In this document: in pieces, positions 7,739 to 15,715 of the stretch
How positions within the stretch are numbered: the first letter of the stretch is position 1
Layout of the letters: every line of letters begins with the position of its first letter
From: an uncultured Flavobacterium sp.
GTDB taxonomy: Bacteria > Bacteroidota > Bacteroidia > Flavobacteriales > Flavobacteriaceae
DNA length: 64,000 bases
Direction of reading: 5' to 3'
Assembly (NCBI RefSeq): GCF_951805225.1
Contig: NZ_OX638201.1
Span: forward strand, 2,170,001-2,234,000
Translations under genes and position numbers: made by a program
The notes under the pieces: model-generated
The model's database searches: none
The model's input: the letters and a program-made list of their open reading frames with translations, nothing else
What the model was told of the DNA's origin: nothing

Positions 7739-8857
7739 TTAACGTACACGTTTTTTCCTATTTGTTTCATAATCTTCAAAAATCATTTCGCCCAAACCTT
7801 TTAATCCGGTATAAAATGCTTTTCCTTGATTTGCTTCAGTAAAATGATTCACAAAACGCTGTAAATACGGATCGTTTGCAATCATAAAAGTCGTAATCGG
7901 AATGTGTAATTTTCTGGCTTGTTGTGCCTGCGTGTAGCATTTATCTACGATATATTCGTCGAGTCCGTTACTATTCATATAATAGGAACCGTCACGTTCG
8001 CGAACGCAACTTGGTTTTCCGTCGGTAATCATGAAAATTTGCTTGTTGGTATTTCTTTTTCTTCGCAAAATATCCATTGCCAACTGAAGTCCCGCAACTG
8101 TATTTGTATGATACGGACCAACTTGTAAATACGGCAAATCCTTGATTGGAATCGTCCAGGCATCGTTTCCGAAAACCAAAATATCAAGCGTGTCTTTTGG
8201 ATAACGCGTCGTAATCAATTCTGCCAAAGCCATTGCAACTTTTTTGGCCGGAGTAATTCTGTCTTCGCCATACAAAATCATACTATGGCTAATGTCAATC
8301 ATCAATACAGTACTCATTTGAGCTTTGTATTGCGTTTCTTCGACAACCAAATCATTTTCGGTCAGCATGAAACTTTCTACTCCATTATTGATTTGTGCAT
8401 TTCGTAGACTTTCCGTTAGCGAAATTCGTTCTAAACCGTCTCCAAAATTAAATTCGCGAAATTCTCCGGTATGTTCATCGCCATTTCCGGCATGTTTGGT
8501 TTTGTGATTTCCGTTTCCGGAACGCTTCAAATTACCAAAAATCTGATCTAAGGCTTGTTGTCTGATTGCACGTTCTGTTTTGGCAGTAATACCAAAACCA
8601 TCTGTTCCATCTTCTTTAACCTCGTCTTTTATGTAACCTTTCTTTTTTAAATCTTCGATAAAATCATCGATTGTGTAGTTCTCGTCCGTAAGTTTATATT
8701 CTTTATCTAACTCCCGAAGCCAGTCTATAGCTTCATCAAAATCCCCCGAAGTATGGGTGATTAACTCTTTAAAAATGCCAAAAAGTTTTTCAAACGGAGA
8801 CTGAAATGGGGCTTCGTACGACTTAAAATAAAAACCCTTTTTAAATTCGTTTTTCAT
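7739..8857 (-). CDS. VWA-domain protein, partner of the MoxR-like ATPase
   Basis: The 372-aa protein has a C-terminal von Willebrand A domain (about 180-345) with an intact MIDAS motif DISHS at 188-192 and a later TDGKPS. The N-terminal 150 residues are charged and helical with a Gly/His-rich linker at about 113-130. It has no signal peptide. MoxR ATPases commonly work with such VWA proteins as metal-dependent adaptors. The start codon lies inside one arm of a 12-bp inverted repeat, which may control translation or transcription. Confidence 0.82.
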   Translation of the reverse strand: MKNEFKKGFYFKSYEAPFQSPFEKLFGIFKELITHTSGDFDEAIDWLRELDKEYKLTDENYTIDDFIEDLKKKGYIKDEVKEDGTDGFGITAKTERAIRQQALDQIFGNLKRSGNGNHKTKHAGNGDEHTGEFREFNFGDGLERISLTESLRNAQINNGVESFMLTENDLVVEETQYKAQMSTVLMIDISHSMILYGEDRITPAKKVAMALAELITTRYPKDTLDILVFGNDAWTIPIKDLPYLQVGPYHTNTVAGLQLAMDILRRKRNTNKQIFMITDGKPSCVRERDGSYYMNSNGLDEYIVDKCYTQAQQARKLHIPITTFMIANDPYLQRFVNHFTEANQGKAFYTGLKGLGEMIFEDYETNRKKRVR

Positions 8858-8886
8858 AATTCTAAAATTACGTTATTTTAGAATTA
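8857..8886 (-). promoter_or_regulatory. 12-bp inverted repeat at the start of the VWA gene
   Basis: TAATTCTAAAAT (8857-8868) and its exact complement (8875-8886) flank 6 bp. The element touches the ATG at 8857-8855. It could be an operator or an RNA hairpin that hides the start. The distance to the next gene is about 75 bp. Confidence 0.5.
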
Positions 8887-8963
8887 CGAAAAAAGAAACG
8901 TTTATTAATTTTTAGTTAAAATATTGAAACAAAACACGTTGAAATTCCTTATAAATTTAGCAA

Positions 8964-9347
8964 TTATTCAAACTTTCCATCGACATAATACCACGCATTA
9001 TTTTCGAATTTAAAAGTAGAAAATTCGTAATGCGTCTGTGGTTTTTGATTTGAATCTAAAAAATAGGCTTTAAATTCTACTGTGTTTTCAGTAAAACTCA
9101 ATATTTCGAGTTTTTGCCATTTATTGCTTGTCGCCCATTTTTGAATTTCTGCTTTCGAGTAATATTGTCTTTCAGAAACATGAGAGGTTTCTAAAAGATA
9201 ATCGGCATTATGAGTTGCATATCCAGAATATCTTGAGCGCATTAAGGCCAATGCTGTTGGTGCTTTTTGATTGTTTTGAAGATACAATCCGCAGCAATTC
9301 TCAAACAACAAACCGGTGTCACAAAAGCATTTTTTATTCTCCATCAA
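8964..9347 (-). CDS. YchJ-family protein with SEC-C-like metal motif
   Basis: The 127-aa protein opens with KKCFCDTGLLFENCCGLY (residues 5-22), a SEC-C-like zinc site, followed by the conserved ALMRSRYSGYATHNADYLLETSH and an NTF2-like beta domain ending WYYVDG. This is the UPF0225/YchJ layout. The function is unknown. The gene overlaps the stop of the upstream small ORF by 14 bp, so they are likely translated together. Confidence 0.82.
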   Translation of the reverse strand: MMENKKCFCDTGLLFENCCGLYLQNNQKAPTALALMRSRYSGYATHNADYLLETSHVSERQYYSKAEIQKWATSNKWQKLEILSFTENTVEFKAYFLDSNQKPQTHYEFSTFKFENNAWYYVDGKFE

Positions 9348-9561
9348 CTTGCTCTTCGCCGTTAATTTTTACATGCAGCTGATTCAATAAAACCTGATAT
9401 CTGCTTATTTCTCTTAAATCTTCATCTTCTTCTGCATGGTCCAACATTTCGTCTAATGTTTCATTTACTTCAAGTAACTTATTATTAGCTTCTCTATCGT
9501 TTTTTGCAGCAATTAAATCAATAATTTCCTGTACACTTACTTTTAAATCTTCGAATTTCAT
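9334..9561 (-). CDS. Small acidic hypothetical protein
   Basis: I take the ATG at 9561 (75 aa, MKFEDLKVSVQEII) over the upstream ATG at 9591, because the added residues are a low-complexity Lys/Thr run. The protein is acidic and helical, probably a small helical bundle or coiled coil (residues 10-60). No family is recognised. It overlaps the YchJ-like gene by 14 bp. Confidence 0.65.
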   Translation of the reverse strand: MKFEDLKVSVQEIIDLIAAKNDREANNKLLEVNETLDEMLDHAEEDEDLREISRYQVLLNQLHVKINGEEQVDGE

Positions 9562-9621
9562 ATTTTTTGTTTTTTTTGTTTCAGGTTTCACGTTTCACGT
9601 TTCAGGTTTCAAGTTGAAATG

Positions 9622-9731
9622 AGAATTTTACCGCAAAGTTCGCAAAGTTTTTTTTTAAATATCTAAGGCTAAAAAAAGTTCGCAAAGCTTTGCGAACTTT
9701 GCGTAATTCTTAGCGTTCTTTGCGGTAAAAT
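9622..9731. repeat. Copy 2 of the CCGCAAAGTTCGCAAAG repeat family
   Basis: It begins GAGAATTTTACCGCAAAGTT and closes with CTTTGCGGTAAAATTC in inverted form. Inner GCAAAGCTTTGCG makes a tight palindrome. It is flanked on both sides by degenerate GTTTCAGGTTTCAAGTT words (9,580-9,615 and 9,735-9,805), a second simple repeat that also occurs near copy 3. Confidence 0.8.
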
Positions 9732-9809
9732 TCACGTTCCAGCTTTCAAGTTTCAAGTTACTCGTTGCAAAAACCTGAAACTTGAAACAAATAAAACCTG
9801 AAACTTTTT

Positions 9810-9959
9810 TTATTTCTCTTCCTTCTTGTCTTCGTTGAACTTTTTAATAATTTCTTTTAGCTTTTCTTTTCTTGCAATTTCGGCCTGTTTTACTTTATTT
9901 TGGGCTTTATGCAATTTGTCATTGTGCTTTTTAATATTCCTTTCGTTGTTGCGTCCCAT
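9810..9959 (-). CDS. 49-aa very basic small protein
   Basis: An ATG at 9959-9957 overlaps the stop of the upstream 182-aa gene as TAATG, a classic sign of translational coupling. The 49 residues, MGRNNERNIKKHNDKLHKAQ onward, are about one third Lys/Arg and should form one amphipathic helix or coiled coil, ending KKEEK. No family is recognised. The coupling and the lack of other explanation for the frame support it as real. Confidence 0.6.
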   Translation of the reverse strand: MGRNNERNIKKHNDKLHKAQNKVKQAEIARKEKLKEIIKKFNEDKKEEK

Positions 9960-10507
9960 TATATTTCTCTTTTAATTTCGTCTAAAGTTTTCTCGGTAAA
10001 AATCAATTCTGTTATAATTTGTTTTCTCAAATCATCTATATCATCATAATCAAAATGTTTTGCCCAAGACGTTAATTGTTGAAGATTCCTGACTTGTTTG
10101 ATTCTTTTTGTGGTTTCAAAACTTGTTCTTAAAACAGGTTTTCCATCATATTTCGGATTCTTTTTATGCTGATATGTTACCATATTTTTATCGAAATCAG
10201 CTTCTATATAATAGAGCTTTTCTTCGGCATCATCCGGATAAAATTCATTCCATGCTGCAAAACCTATTTTAGTTTTAGTTGGAGTTTCCGGTTCCATTGC
10301 TACTAAACGCCATTTGCTGTTTGCCAATCTTCCCCAATGATTCGAAACGCGATACATTCCGGCTTCTGTATAATAATAGGTACTTCCGGCTTTGCTTTCA
10401 AACTGTTTTTTTAAACCTTCGATTTCATTTGAAAGTACTTCATGAAACACGCAAAAGGTATTTTTGAACGAATTAGGATGTGGCTTGAAGTTTTTTTGCA
10501 TGTGCAA
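9959..10507 (-). CDS. Conserved-looking hypothetical protein
   Basis: The 182-aa soluble protein has no signal peptide. Its middle (residues 45-125) alternates aromatic and charged residues (YYYTEAGMYRVSNHWGRLANSKWRL) in a beta-rich pattern, and the C-terminal 60 residues are helical. ATG codons at 10507 and 10501 are both possible. I do not recognise the family. It is coupled to the 49-aa gene downstream and divergent from the gene at 10589. Confidence 0.65.
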   Translation of the reverse strand: MHMQKNFKPHPNSFKNTFCVFHEVLSNEIEGLKKQFESKAGSTYYYTEAGMYRVSNHWGRLANSKWRLVAMEPETPTKTKIGFAAWNEFYPDDAEEKLYYIEADFDKNMVTYQHKKNPKYDGKPVLRTSFETTKRIKQVRNLQQLTSWAKHFDYDDIDDLRKQIITELIFTEKTLDEIKREI

Positions 10508-10553
10508 ATATACTGAGATTGTCCAAGACTCCCTAAAACAAAGATAAATTGAT

Positions 10554-10561
10554 TAACTTTG
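10554..10561 (+). promoter_or_regulatory. -7 box for the 83-aa gene
   Basis: TAACTTTG matches TAnnTTTG and lies 28 bp before the ATG at 10589. The -33 box is not clear. Confidence 0.45.
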
Positions 10562-10588
10562 TACCTTCAAATTTTAAATAAAGAAGTC

Positions 10589-10840
10589 ATGTCTAAAGGT
10601 TCAGAAGAAAAAATGATGCAAAAAGGAATTTATACCGGTATCATGGAGAAAGATGAAAACAACAATTATTTTTGTGGTGAATATCTTTTAGATTATAAAA
10701 TGGCTCACGCAAATCATACTGTTGGTGAATTAATTACAATCAAATCGGTAATTGAAAACCCAAGCGATATTAGTTATGATAAATATCCAAAGAAGTCAAA
10801 AAACTTTCATAAAGCAAATCAGAAACTTGAGGATAAATAA
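10589..10840 (+). CDS. Small hypothetical protein
   Basis: I start at ATG 10589 (83 aa, MSKGSEEKMMQKGIYTGIM), because the upstream ATG at 10559 lies within the promoter. The protein is soluble, with a beta-rich centre (GIYTGIMEKDENNNYFCGEY) and a lysine-rich tail. No family is recognised. It stands alone, followed by repeat copy 3. Confidence 0.6.
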   Translation: MSKGSEEKMMQKGIYTGIMEKDENNNYFCGEYLLDYKMAHANHTVGELITIKSVIENPSDISYDKYPKKSKNFHKANQKLEDK

Positions 10841-10917
10841 AATTTTGTTTCAGGTTTTCTTTGTTTGCTTCGCCTGTTCGGCTTTCAGCCTCGAGTCAGG
10901 TTTCAGGTTGAAATGAG

Positions 10918-11042
10918 GATTTTACCGCAAAGTTTACAAAGGTATTCGCAAAGTTCGCAAAGCTAATTTAATATAAAGCTTTGCGAACTTTGTGTTTTAT
11001 AAAAATCACGAATGCATAAAAAACTTTGCGCGCTTTGCGGTT
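10918..11042. repeat. Copy 3 of the CCGCAAAGTTCGCAAAG repeat family
   Basis: It starts GAGGATTTTACCGCAAAGTT and ends GCGCGCTTTGCGGTTAAA, with the inverted inner pair TTCGCAAAG / CTTTGCGAA. The same TTTCAGGTTGAAATGAGG lead-in precedes it as precedes copy 2. Confidence 0.8.
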
Positions 11043-11160
11043 AAACTTAAGTATCTAAAGTATTCAGTCTCAAATTCTAATCTTTTAACTTCTAACTCTC
11101 AATATTTTACATTTTTTTGGAATATTTTTTCGATCAAAAGTAAAAAGTTAAAAAAAAGTG

Positions 11161-11168
11161 TACCTTTG
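11161..11168 (+). promoter_or_regulatory. -7 box for the J-domain/KTSC gene
   Basis: TACCTTTG fits TAnnTTTG about 70 bp before the ATG at 11239. No clear -33 box is seen at the usual distance. Confidence 0.4.
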
Positions 11169-11238
11169 CAAAAAATTTGTCGTTTTGAAGTAAAAAACAC
11201 TCATTTCAAACTAATAGACAAGAAGTTACCTTTTATTT

Positions 11239-11679
11239 ATGAAAAAAATAGTTGAATACCGCAAGTTACTAAACGTAGACAAAACTGCTGAATTAAAAGA
11301 TTTGAAAACAATCTATCGTAATGCGATGAAAGAATCTCATCCTGATAAATTTCAAGGTGATGATGCTGGTTTAAAAGCTGCAGAAGAAAAAAGTAAGGCT
11401 ATTATTGAGGCTTATCACTTTTTGGTAAGTATTAATCCTGAAACGATTAAAGCAAATTTACCTGAATATACTGAGACTATCGCAACTTCATCAATTACTG
11501 ATTATAAATTTGTTGAAGGTCGTTTAATCATCGATTTCTCTAACGGAAGTGTTTACGAATACATCAGTGTTCCTAAAGCTACTTACGTGAAAATGGTAAA
11601 TGCTGATTCTCCTGGAAGATTCGCAAAAAGACACATTTTGAACTCTTTTACTTGGAGAAAGAAAACAAATCAAGAATAG
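11239..11679 (+). CDS. J-domain protein with C-terminal KTSC domain
   Basis: The 146-aa protein begins with a DnaJ-type J domain (about 5-65) carrying the HPD motif at 34-36, which stimulates DnaK-type ATPases. Residues 80-142 form a KTSC domain (SSITDYKFVEGRLIIDF ... VYEYISVP ... FAKRHI), a small beta domain of unknown binding role. There is no zinc-finger or substrate domain, so it is probably a specialised co-chaperone. A terminator follows at 11703. Confidence 0.85.
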   Translation: MKKIVEYRKLLNVDKTAELKDLKTIYRNAMKESHPDKFQGDDAGLKAAEEKSKAIIEAYHFLVSINPETIKANLPEYTETIATSSITDYKFVEGRLIIDFSNGSVYEYISVPKATYVKMVNADSPGRFAKRHILNSFTWRKKTNQE

Positions 11680-11702
11680 TTTTTATACTATAATATACTT
11701 AC

Positions 11703-11732
11703 AAGCATTCTGGCAACAGAGTGCTTTTTTTA
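11703..11732 (+). terminator. Intrinsic terminator of the J-domain gene
   Basis: Stem AAGCATTCTG / CAGAGTGCTT (one G-U pair) with a GCAA loop, followed by seven T. Confidence 0.8.
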
Positions 11733-11897
11733 TGTCTAAAAATTAAAAAAATGATAATTTAGATTCATAATAATAATGTAAACGAGAGTTTTAAATCAAA
11801 TAAAGCCAGCAAACAAGCTGATTACAGGAGGATTAGATTCAAAAAAACTATAACAAAATTTTAGGTTCCAAAATTCTTTAAGTTTTAGATTTTTAGA

Positions 11898-11905
11898 TAC
11901 TTTTG
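11898..11905 (+). promoter_or_regulatory. -7 box for the thioredoxin-family gene
   Basis: TACTTTTG fits TAnnTTTG 33 bp before the ATG at 11938. The -33 position is T-rich without a clear TTTG. Confidence 0.4.
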
Positions 11906-11937
11906 TTGCACAAATCAATTAACTAATTATTTTATAA

Positions 11938-13104
11938 ATGAAAAAAATACTTTTTTTACTTACCGCTTCTGTAGCGATTATGTCATGCAGCAAAGTTAAA
12001 GACGGAGAATATCTAATTACCGGAACAGCTAAAGGAATCGAAAACGGAAAAACTATCATTCTTCAAGGTCAGGACCCAACAACAAAAATGACAGTTGCTC
12101 TTGATACAGTAAAAGTTGAAAATGGAAAATTCGAAATAAAAGGAAAAGTAACTGAACCAGCATTTCACGCATTAATTGTTCAAGGTTCTAATGCTCCTCT
12201 TCCTTTCATCTTAGAAACAGGAGAAATTACTGTTGCAATTGATAAAGATAGTATCCATAAATCTAAAATTTCTGGAACTTATAACAATGACGAGTATGTG
12301 AAATTCAACGAAGATCTTAACAAAACTCAAAAAAGTTTAGTTGATTTTCAGAAAAAAAATACTCAGAAAATGCAAGCTGCTCAACAAGCTCAAGATACTG
12401 CAGTTATCAATGGTTTGATGAAACAATACATGGAACTTCAAACAGAAGTACAAGCAAATTCTAAAAAGAAATATACTTCTTACGCTGAAGGGCACCCAAA
12501 ATCATACATTACTGCTTTGATTCTTCAAAGTATGCTTGCTGATCCAGCTGCTGATGTTAAAAAGATCGAAACTCTCTATAATGGATTAGACGAGTCTGTA
12601 AAAAACACTACTCCTGGAAAAGATATTAAAACTAAAATAGGTCAAGCAAAAATGCCTGCAGTTGGTGCGTCAGCAGCTCCTGTTGGTAGCGCTAAATGAA
12701 GATCAGATTTTTCAGCTCCTAATCCGGCAGGAAAAGTAGTCTCGCTTAAAGAAAGTTTAGGTAAAGTGACTATTGTAGACTTCTGGGCTTCATGGTGTGG
12801 ACCATGTAGAAAGGAAAACCCTAATGTTGTAGCTATTTATAAAGAACTACACGCAAAAGGTTTAAATATTGTTGGTGTTTCTCTTGATAAAGAAGCAGCG
12901 GCTTGGAAAGAAGCTATTGCAAAAGATGGTCTAACTTGGACTCACGTTTCTAACTTGAAGTTTTGGGAAGAACCAATTGCAAAACAATACGGAGTTGAAT
13001 CTATTCCGGCAACTTTTATTCTTGATGCTACTGGAAAAGTAGTTGCGCAAGACTTAAGAGGTCCTGAATTAAGAGCAAAAATATTAGAGCTTTTAGCTAA
13101 ATAA
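11938..13104 (+). pseudogene. DUF4369-thioredoxin (TlpA-like) lipoprotein gene interrupted by an in-frame TGA
   Basis: Two open stretches (11938-12699 and 12766-13104) are in the same frame and separated only by a TGA at 12697-12699; the 66 bases after it translate smoothly into the start of a thioredoxin domain (RSDFSAPNPAGKVV). Together they would give 388 residues: a lipoprotein signal with lipobox MSCS near residue 17, a DUF4369-like N-terminal domain, a helical linker and a thioredoxin domain with WCGPC (Cys287, Cys290). The family consists of periplasmic thiol-disulfide oxidoreductases. The stop makes it a nonsense pseudogene, a sequencing error or, less likely, a read-through gene. A GTG at 12766 could start the thioredoxin half alone, but without an export signal. 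Confidence 0.8.
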
Positions 13105-13124
13105 TACCAATTTCAGAATAAAAC

Positions 13125-13153
13125 AAAAAAATCTCCCTAGTGGAGATTTTTTT
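13125..13153 (+). terminator. Intrinsic terminator after the thioredoxin gene
   Basis: An AATCTCC / GGAGATT stem extended by A/T pairs, with loop CTAGT, runs into a T tract. It lies 20 bp after the stop of the gene. Confidence 0.85.
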
Positions 13154-13603
13154 GTTTTTGTTCTATATCAAATAAATATTTTAAAAATTAATCTAAAATC
13201 AAGTGCTATTTGAATTTTAAGCAGTAAACGTGTTTAAATTCATTATAAGAAACGAAATCACTATTTACTTGTCTTTATATTAAAACAATATAATATCAGC
13301 CTTAAAAATAGCTTAGAAAAGAATTTATATCGAACACTTGTTTCTTTTTTTTCTTCTAAATCTAACTTTTTACGGAAAACAGAATTTATTTAATCTTTTT
13401 TTCTCTTGCTTTATGAGTAAAAACGGCAATTCCGAATTAAAATTCTCAGAATAAAAAGTCAAGAATAAGCGACAAACACTTAAGAATAATCCTATATTTT
13501 TAAATAAATAAAAAAAAGTCATAATTTAATATTTTTTATTTTATTCAATTCCAATGGATTAAAAGATAACTTTAAAATAACTTAAAATTAAGTTGATTTT
13601 TTG
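13154..13603. other. 450-bp AT-rich gap, no gene seen
   Basis: Many stops occur in all frames. I see only A/T runs and no convincing hairpin, ORF or RNA between the terminator and the tRNA promoter. The short leftward ORF at 13559-13801 runs antisense through the tRNA and is not a gene. Confidence 0.6.
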
Positions 13604-13634
13604 TTTGTAAACATGAAAAACGTTCCTATATTTG
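13604..13634 (+). promoter_or_regulatory. Promoter of tRNA-Tyr
   Basis: TTTG at 13604-13607, a 19-bp spacer, then TATATTTG at 13627-13634: an almost ideal Bacteroidota promoter, 39 bp before the mature tRNA 5' end. Confidence 0.85.
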
Positions 13635-13673
13635 CAACCGCTTAGAACAACAAAGCGCACTAACGCTGAGATC

Positions 13674-13754
13674 GGGGAGATACTCAAGCGGCCAACGAGG
13701 GCAGACTGTAAATCTGCTGTGAAAACTTCGCAGGTTCGAATCCTGCTCTCCCCA
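13674..13754 (+). tRNA. tRNA-Tyr (anticodon GTA)
   Basis: The acceptor arms GGGGAGA (13674-13680) and TCTCCCC (13747-13753) pair perfectly. The anticodon GTA is at 13708-13710 in GACTGTAAATC, the long variable arm (TGTGAAAACTTCGCA region) is typical of class II tRNA-Tyr, and GGTTCGAATCC is the T loop. CCA is not encoded. The 3' end is a common integration site, and the ICE begins directly downstream. Confidence 0.95.
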
Positions 13755-13821
13755 CGAAAAGGCCGAAAAGCACGAAAATTTAAATTTTTCAATCTTTTCA
13801 AAAAGCCTTAAAAAATGTCTT

Positions 13822-13857
13822 AAAGCCAGTAAATCCGATGATTTACTGGCTTTTTTG
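13822..13857 (+). terminator. Intrinsic terminator downstream of tRNA-Tyr
   Basis: A 13-bp perfect stem AAAGCCAGTAAAT (13822-13834 / 13841-13853) with loop CCGATG runs into T residues. It would end the tRNA transcript and insulate the ICE, unless it belongs to the ICE left end. Confidence 0.85.
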
Positions 13858-13901
13858 CTTTATTGCCTGTTTTCAATATTTATAAATGCTCACAAAATTA
13901 A

Positions 13902-13945
13902 AGGTGCAGAATCGGTGCACTTTCCGGCGCGCAGAAAAGTGCACC
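13902..13945. other. GGTGCA repeats near the ICE left end, possible integrase binding sites
   Basis: GGTGCA at 13902, GGTGCACTTT at 13914-13923 and the exact complement AAAGTGCACC at 13936-13945 form a direct plus inverted array with a GC-rich 12-nt loop. Its place between the tRNA and the integrase promoter suits arm-type integrase or excisionase sites. A TTTGACAG word follows at 13999-14006. Confidence 0.45.
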
Positions 13946-14045
13946 AGAAACAGCAAAAATCCCATATATTACAGGGGTTAACGAGATTAACGACTTGATT
14001 TGACAGTAATATTATTCTACATTTATTAATTTAAAAAGTAGGATT

Positions 14046-15353
14046 ATGTTGGAAAGCAGTTTTGGTTTGGGATTCTTTTTAAAAAGACCCAAAATAGAAA
14101 GTAAAGAGTGGATCGTATATTTCAGAATAACTGTTGACGGTATCCGTAAGGAAAGCTCAACTAAGAGAAAATGGGATAATACACGATGGGATCAAAGGTT
14201 CGAAAGAGCGGTCGGCTCAAAGGAAGATGCAAAGTCGCTGAACTTCTTTTTGGATTCGCTGACTTTAAAAATCAATGAAATCAAAACCGAAATGATGTAC
14301 AGCGGCAAAACCATAACCGCTGAGAAAATTATGGACGAGGTCTTGGGAAGGACAGCGCCAAAGATTAAGGTGCTCGAAGAATTTCAAAAGCATAATGATG
14401 AAATGGAGGCGCTTCTTGGAAAAGGCTACGCAAAAGGCACCCTTGACCGGTTTACCATTACTAAAAACCATTTGACAGCTTTTATAAAATTCAAGCTTAA
14501 AAAGCACGATCTTGAATTTGCGGATTTGAATCTCGAGTTTGTAAAGGACTTCGAGTTTTACCTTAGAACTGTACGCGACTGCAGCAACAACACTACCCTA
14601 AAGTATATTGCAAATTTCAAAAAGATTGTAATCCGCGCCATTGATAAGGAGTTAATCACCAAGGACCCATTTAAGAACTTTAAGGGACGTAAAACAAAAC
14701 TGGTAAAAAAACCACTCACCGCACAGGAATTGTACGAACTTGAAAGTCATTATTTCACAACTGACAGGCTCAATGTCGTAAGGGATGTATTTGTCTTCCA
14801 ATGCTACACTGGCCTGGCTTACATAGACGCTTATCAATTAAAGAAAACTGATATCAAAGAAGGCATTGATGGAAATCTATGGATTATGTCCGAAAGGCAG
14901 AAAACAAACTCATCATTTAATGTCCCTCTTCTTCCCCAAGCACTGAAAATAGTTGAAAAATATAAAGAGCACCCGCTGTGTATCCAGCGTGGAACCGTGC
15001 TTCCTGTTTCATCCAACCAGAAAATGAATGAGTATCTAAAAGAGGTGGCAGTCTTGTGCGGCTTTCCTTTCACATTAAACACGCATATGGCACGCCGTAC
15101 TTTTGGAAGCACTGTGACATTAAATAACAACGTACCTATTAATGTAGTTAAGGAACTGCTGGGTCATGCATCGGTAAAACAGACTGAGGCATATGCTATA
15201 ACTGAGCAGGCCACAATCGGACGTGAAATGTCCATTCTGAAGAAAAAACTCAATAAAACTGGGTCCAAAATGTCTAAGCCTGATTTGGCGGTTCTCAGCA
15301 GGCTCGAAAAGGAAATTCAGGCAATCAAAAAGAAATACAACATTTCTTCGTGA
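14046..15353 (+). CDS. int: Tyrosine recombinase / ICE integrase
   Basis: The 435-aa protein has an arm-binding N-terminus, a SAM-like core-binding domain (about 105-205) and a catalytic domain (about 220-395). Seen catalytic residues are His347 and Arg350 (HMAR), His374 (LGHAS) and the nucleophile Tyr383, with Lys286 as the likely beta-hairpin lysine. The first catalytic Arg is missing: the site reads TGLAYID (255-261). Loss of this Arg is known for IntDOT and relatives, so the enzyme is probably active. It directs integration and excision of the ICE, most likely at or near tRNA-Tyr. Confidence 0.93.
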   Translation: MLESSFGLGFFLKRPKIESKEWIVYFRITVDGIRKESSTKRKWDNTRWDQRFERAVGSKEDAKSLNFFLDSLTLKINEIKTEMMYSGKTITAEKIMDEVLGRTAPKIKVLEEFQKHNDEMEALLGKGYAKGTLDRFTITKNHLTAFIKFKLKKHDLEFADLNLEFVKDFEFYLRTVRDCSNNTTLKYIANFKKIVIRAIDKELITKDPFKNFKGRKTKLVKKPLTAQELYELESHYFTTDRLNVVRDVFVFQCYTGLAYIDAYQLKKTDIKEGIDGNLWIMSERQKTNSSFNVPLLPQALKIVEKYKEHPLCIQRGTVLPVSSNQKMNEYLKEVAVLCGFPFTLNTHMARRTFGSTVTLNNNVPINVVKELLGHASVKQTEAYAITEQATIGREMSILKKKLNKTGSKMSKPDLAVLSRLEKEIQAIKKKYNISS

Positions 15354-15394
15354 TAAATAATTATAAAATATCTTTAAACTTAAAAGAGGCTATC

Positions 15395-15715
15395 TCAAAT
15401 ATTTTGAGATAGCCTCTTTTTACATAACTTAACTTCGCTTTTATATCCGGGATGATAAGATGGGGTGTACTTAATGTATCCTAAATCCTGAAGCTGCTTA
15501 AAATACTTATGATAAGTCGGTAACGTATTCACATGTGACAGCTCCATAATTTTACTGCGGCTGACTTTAATCCTTCTTCTTTGTCCCTGCCTATAGCCTA
15601 ATCCCAGTATTGCTGTCAAAATTGATAGATGCCAGACATTTAGTTTAGGATCAGTACTATACATTGACAGATAACTCATTATATAGCTTTCTTTTAATCT
15701 TTTAGTGTTTATCAT
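15395..15715 (-). CDS. Small winged-helix-like ICE protein A
   Basis: I choose the ATG at 15715 (106 aa), since upstream codons overlap the neighbouring frame. Residues 30-100 show a helix-turn-helix-like pattern: KVSRSKIMELSHVNTLPTYHKYFKQL followed by the beta element GYIKYTPSYHPG. It is clearly related to the protein at 16014-16316 (shared TYHK, GYIKY, S-V). Such proteins accompany integrases in Flavobacteria and are probably DNA-binding regulators of excision or transfer. It overlaps the preceding gene by 14 bp. Confidence 0.65.
   Translation of the reverse strand: MINTKRLKESYIMSYLSMYSTDPKLNVWHLSILTAILGLGYRQGQRRRIKVSRSKIMELSHVNTLPTYHKYFKQLQDLGYIKYTPSYHPGYKSEVKLCKKRLSQNI
15402..15424. terminator. 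Hairpin between integrase and wHTH gene
   Basis: AGAGGCTATCTCAAA around 15386-15400 pairs with TTTGAGATAGCCTCT at 15402-15416, followed by TTTT on the plus strand. It would end the integrase transcript about 60 bp after its stop and reaches into the 3' end of the convergent gene. Confidence 0.75.

Noticed and set aside
10992..11255. 87-codon ORF on the plus strand
   Set aside because: It runs through repeat copy 3 and the promoter of the J-domain gene, with low-complexity Lys/Phe/Ser content.
12697..12699. TGA as a selenocysteine or recoding site
   Set aside because: It is not at the redox-active position and no SECIS-like hairpin follows directly; a nonsense change or sequencing error is simpler.
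13559..13801. 80-codon ORF on the minus strand
   Set aside because: It is antisense to tRNA-Tyr and its promoter.
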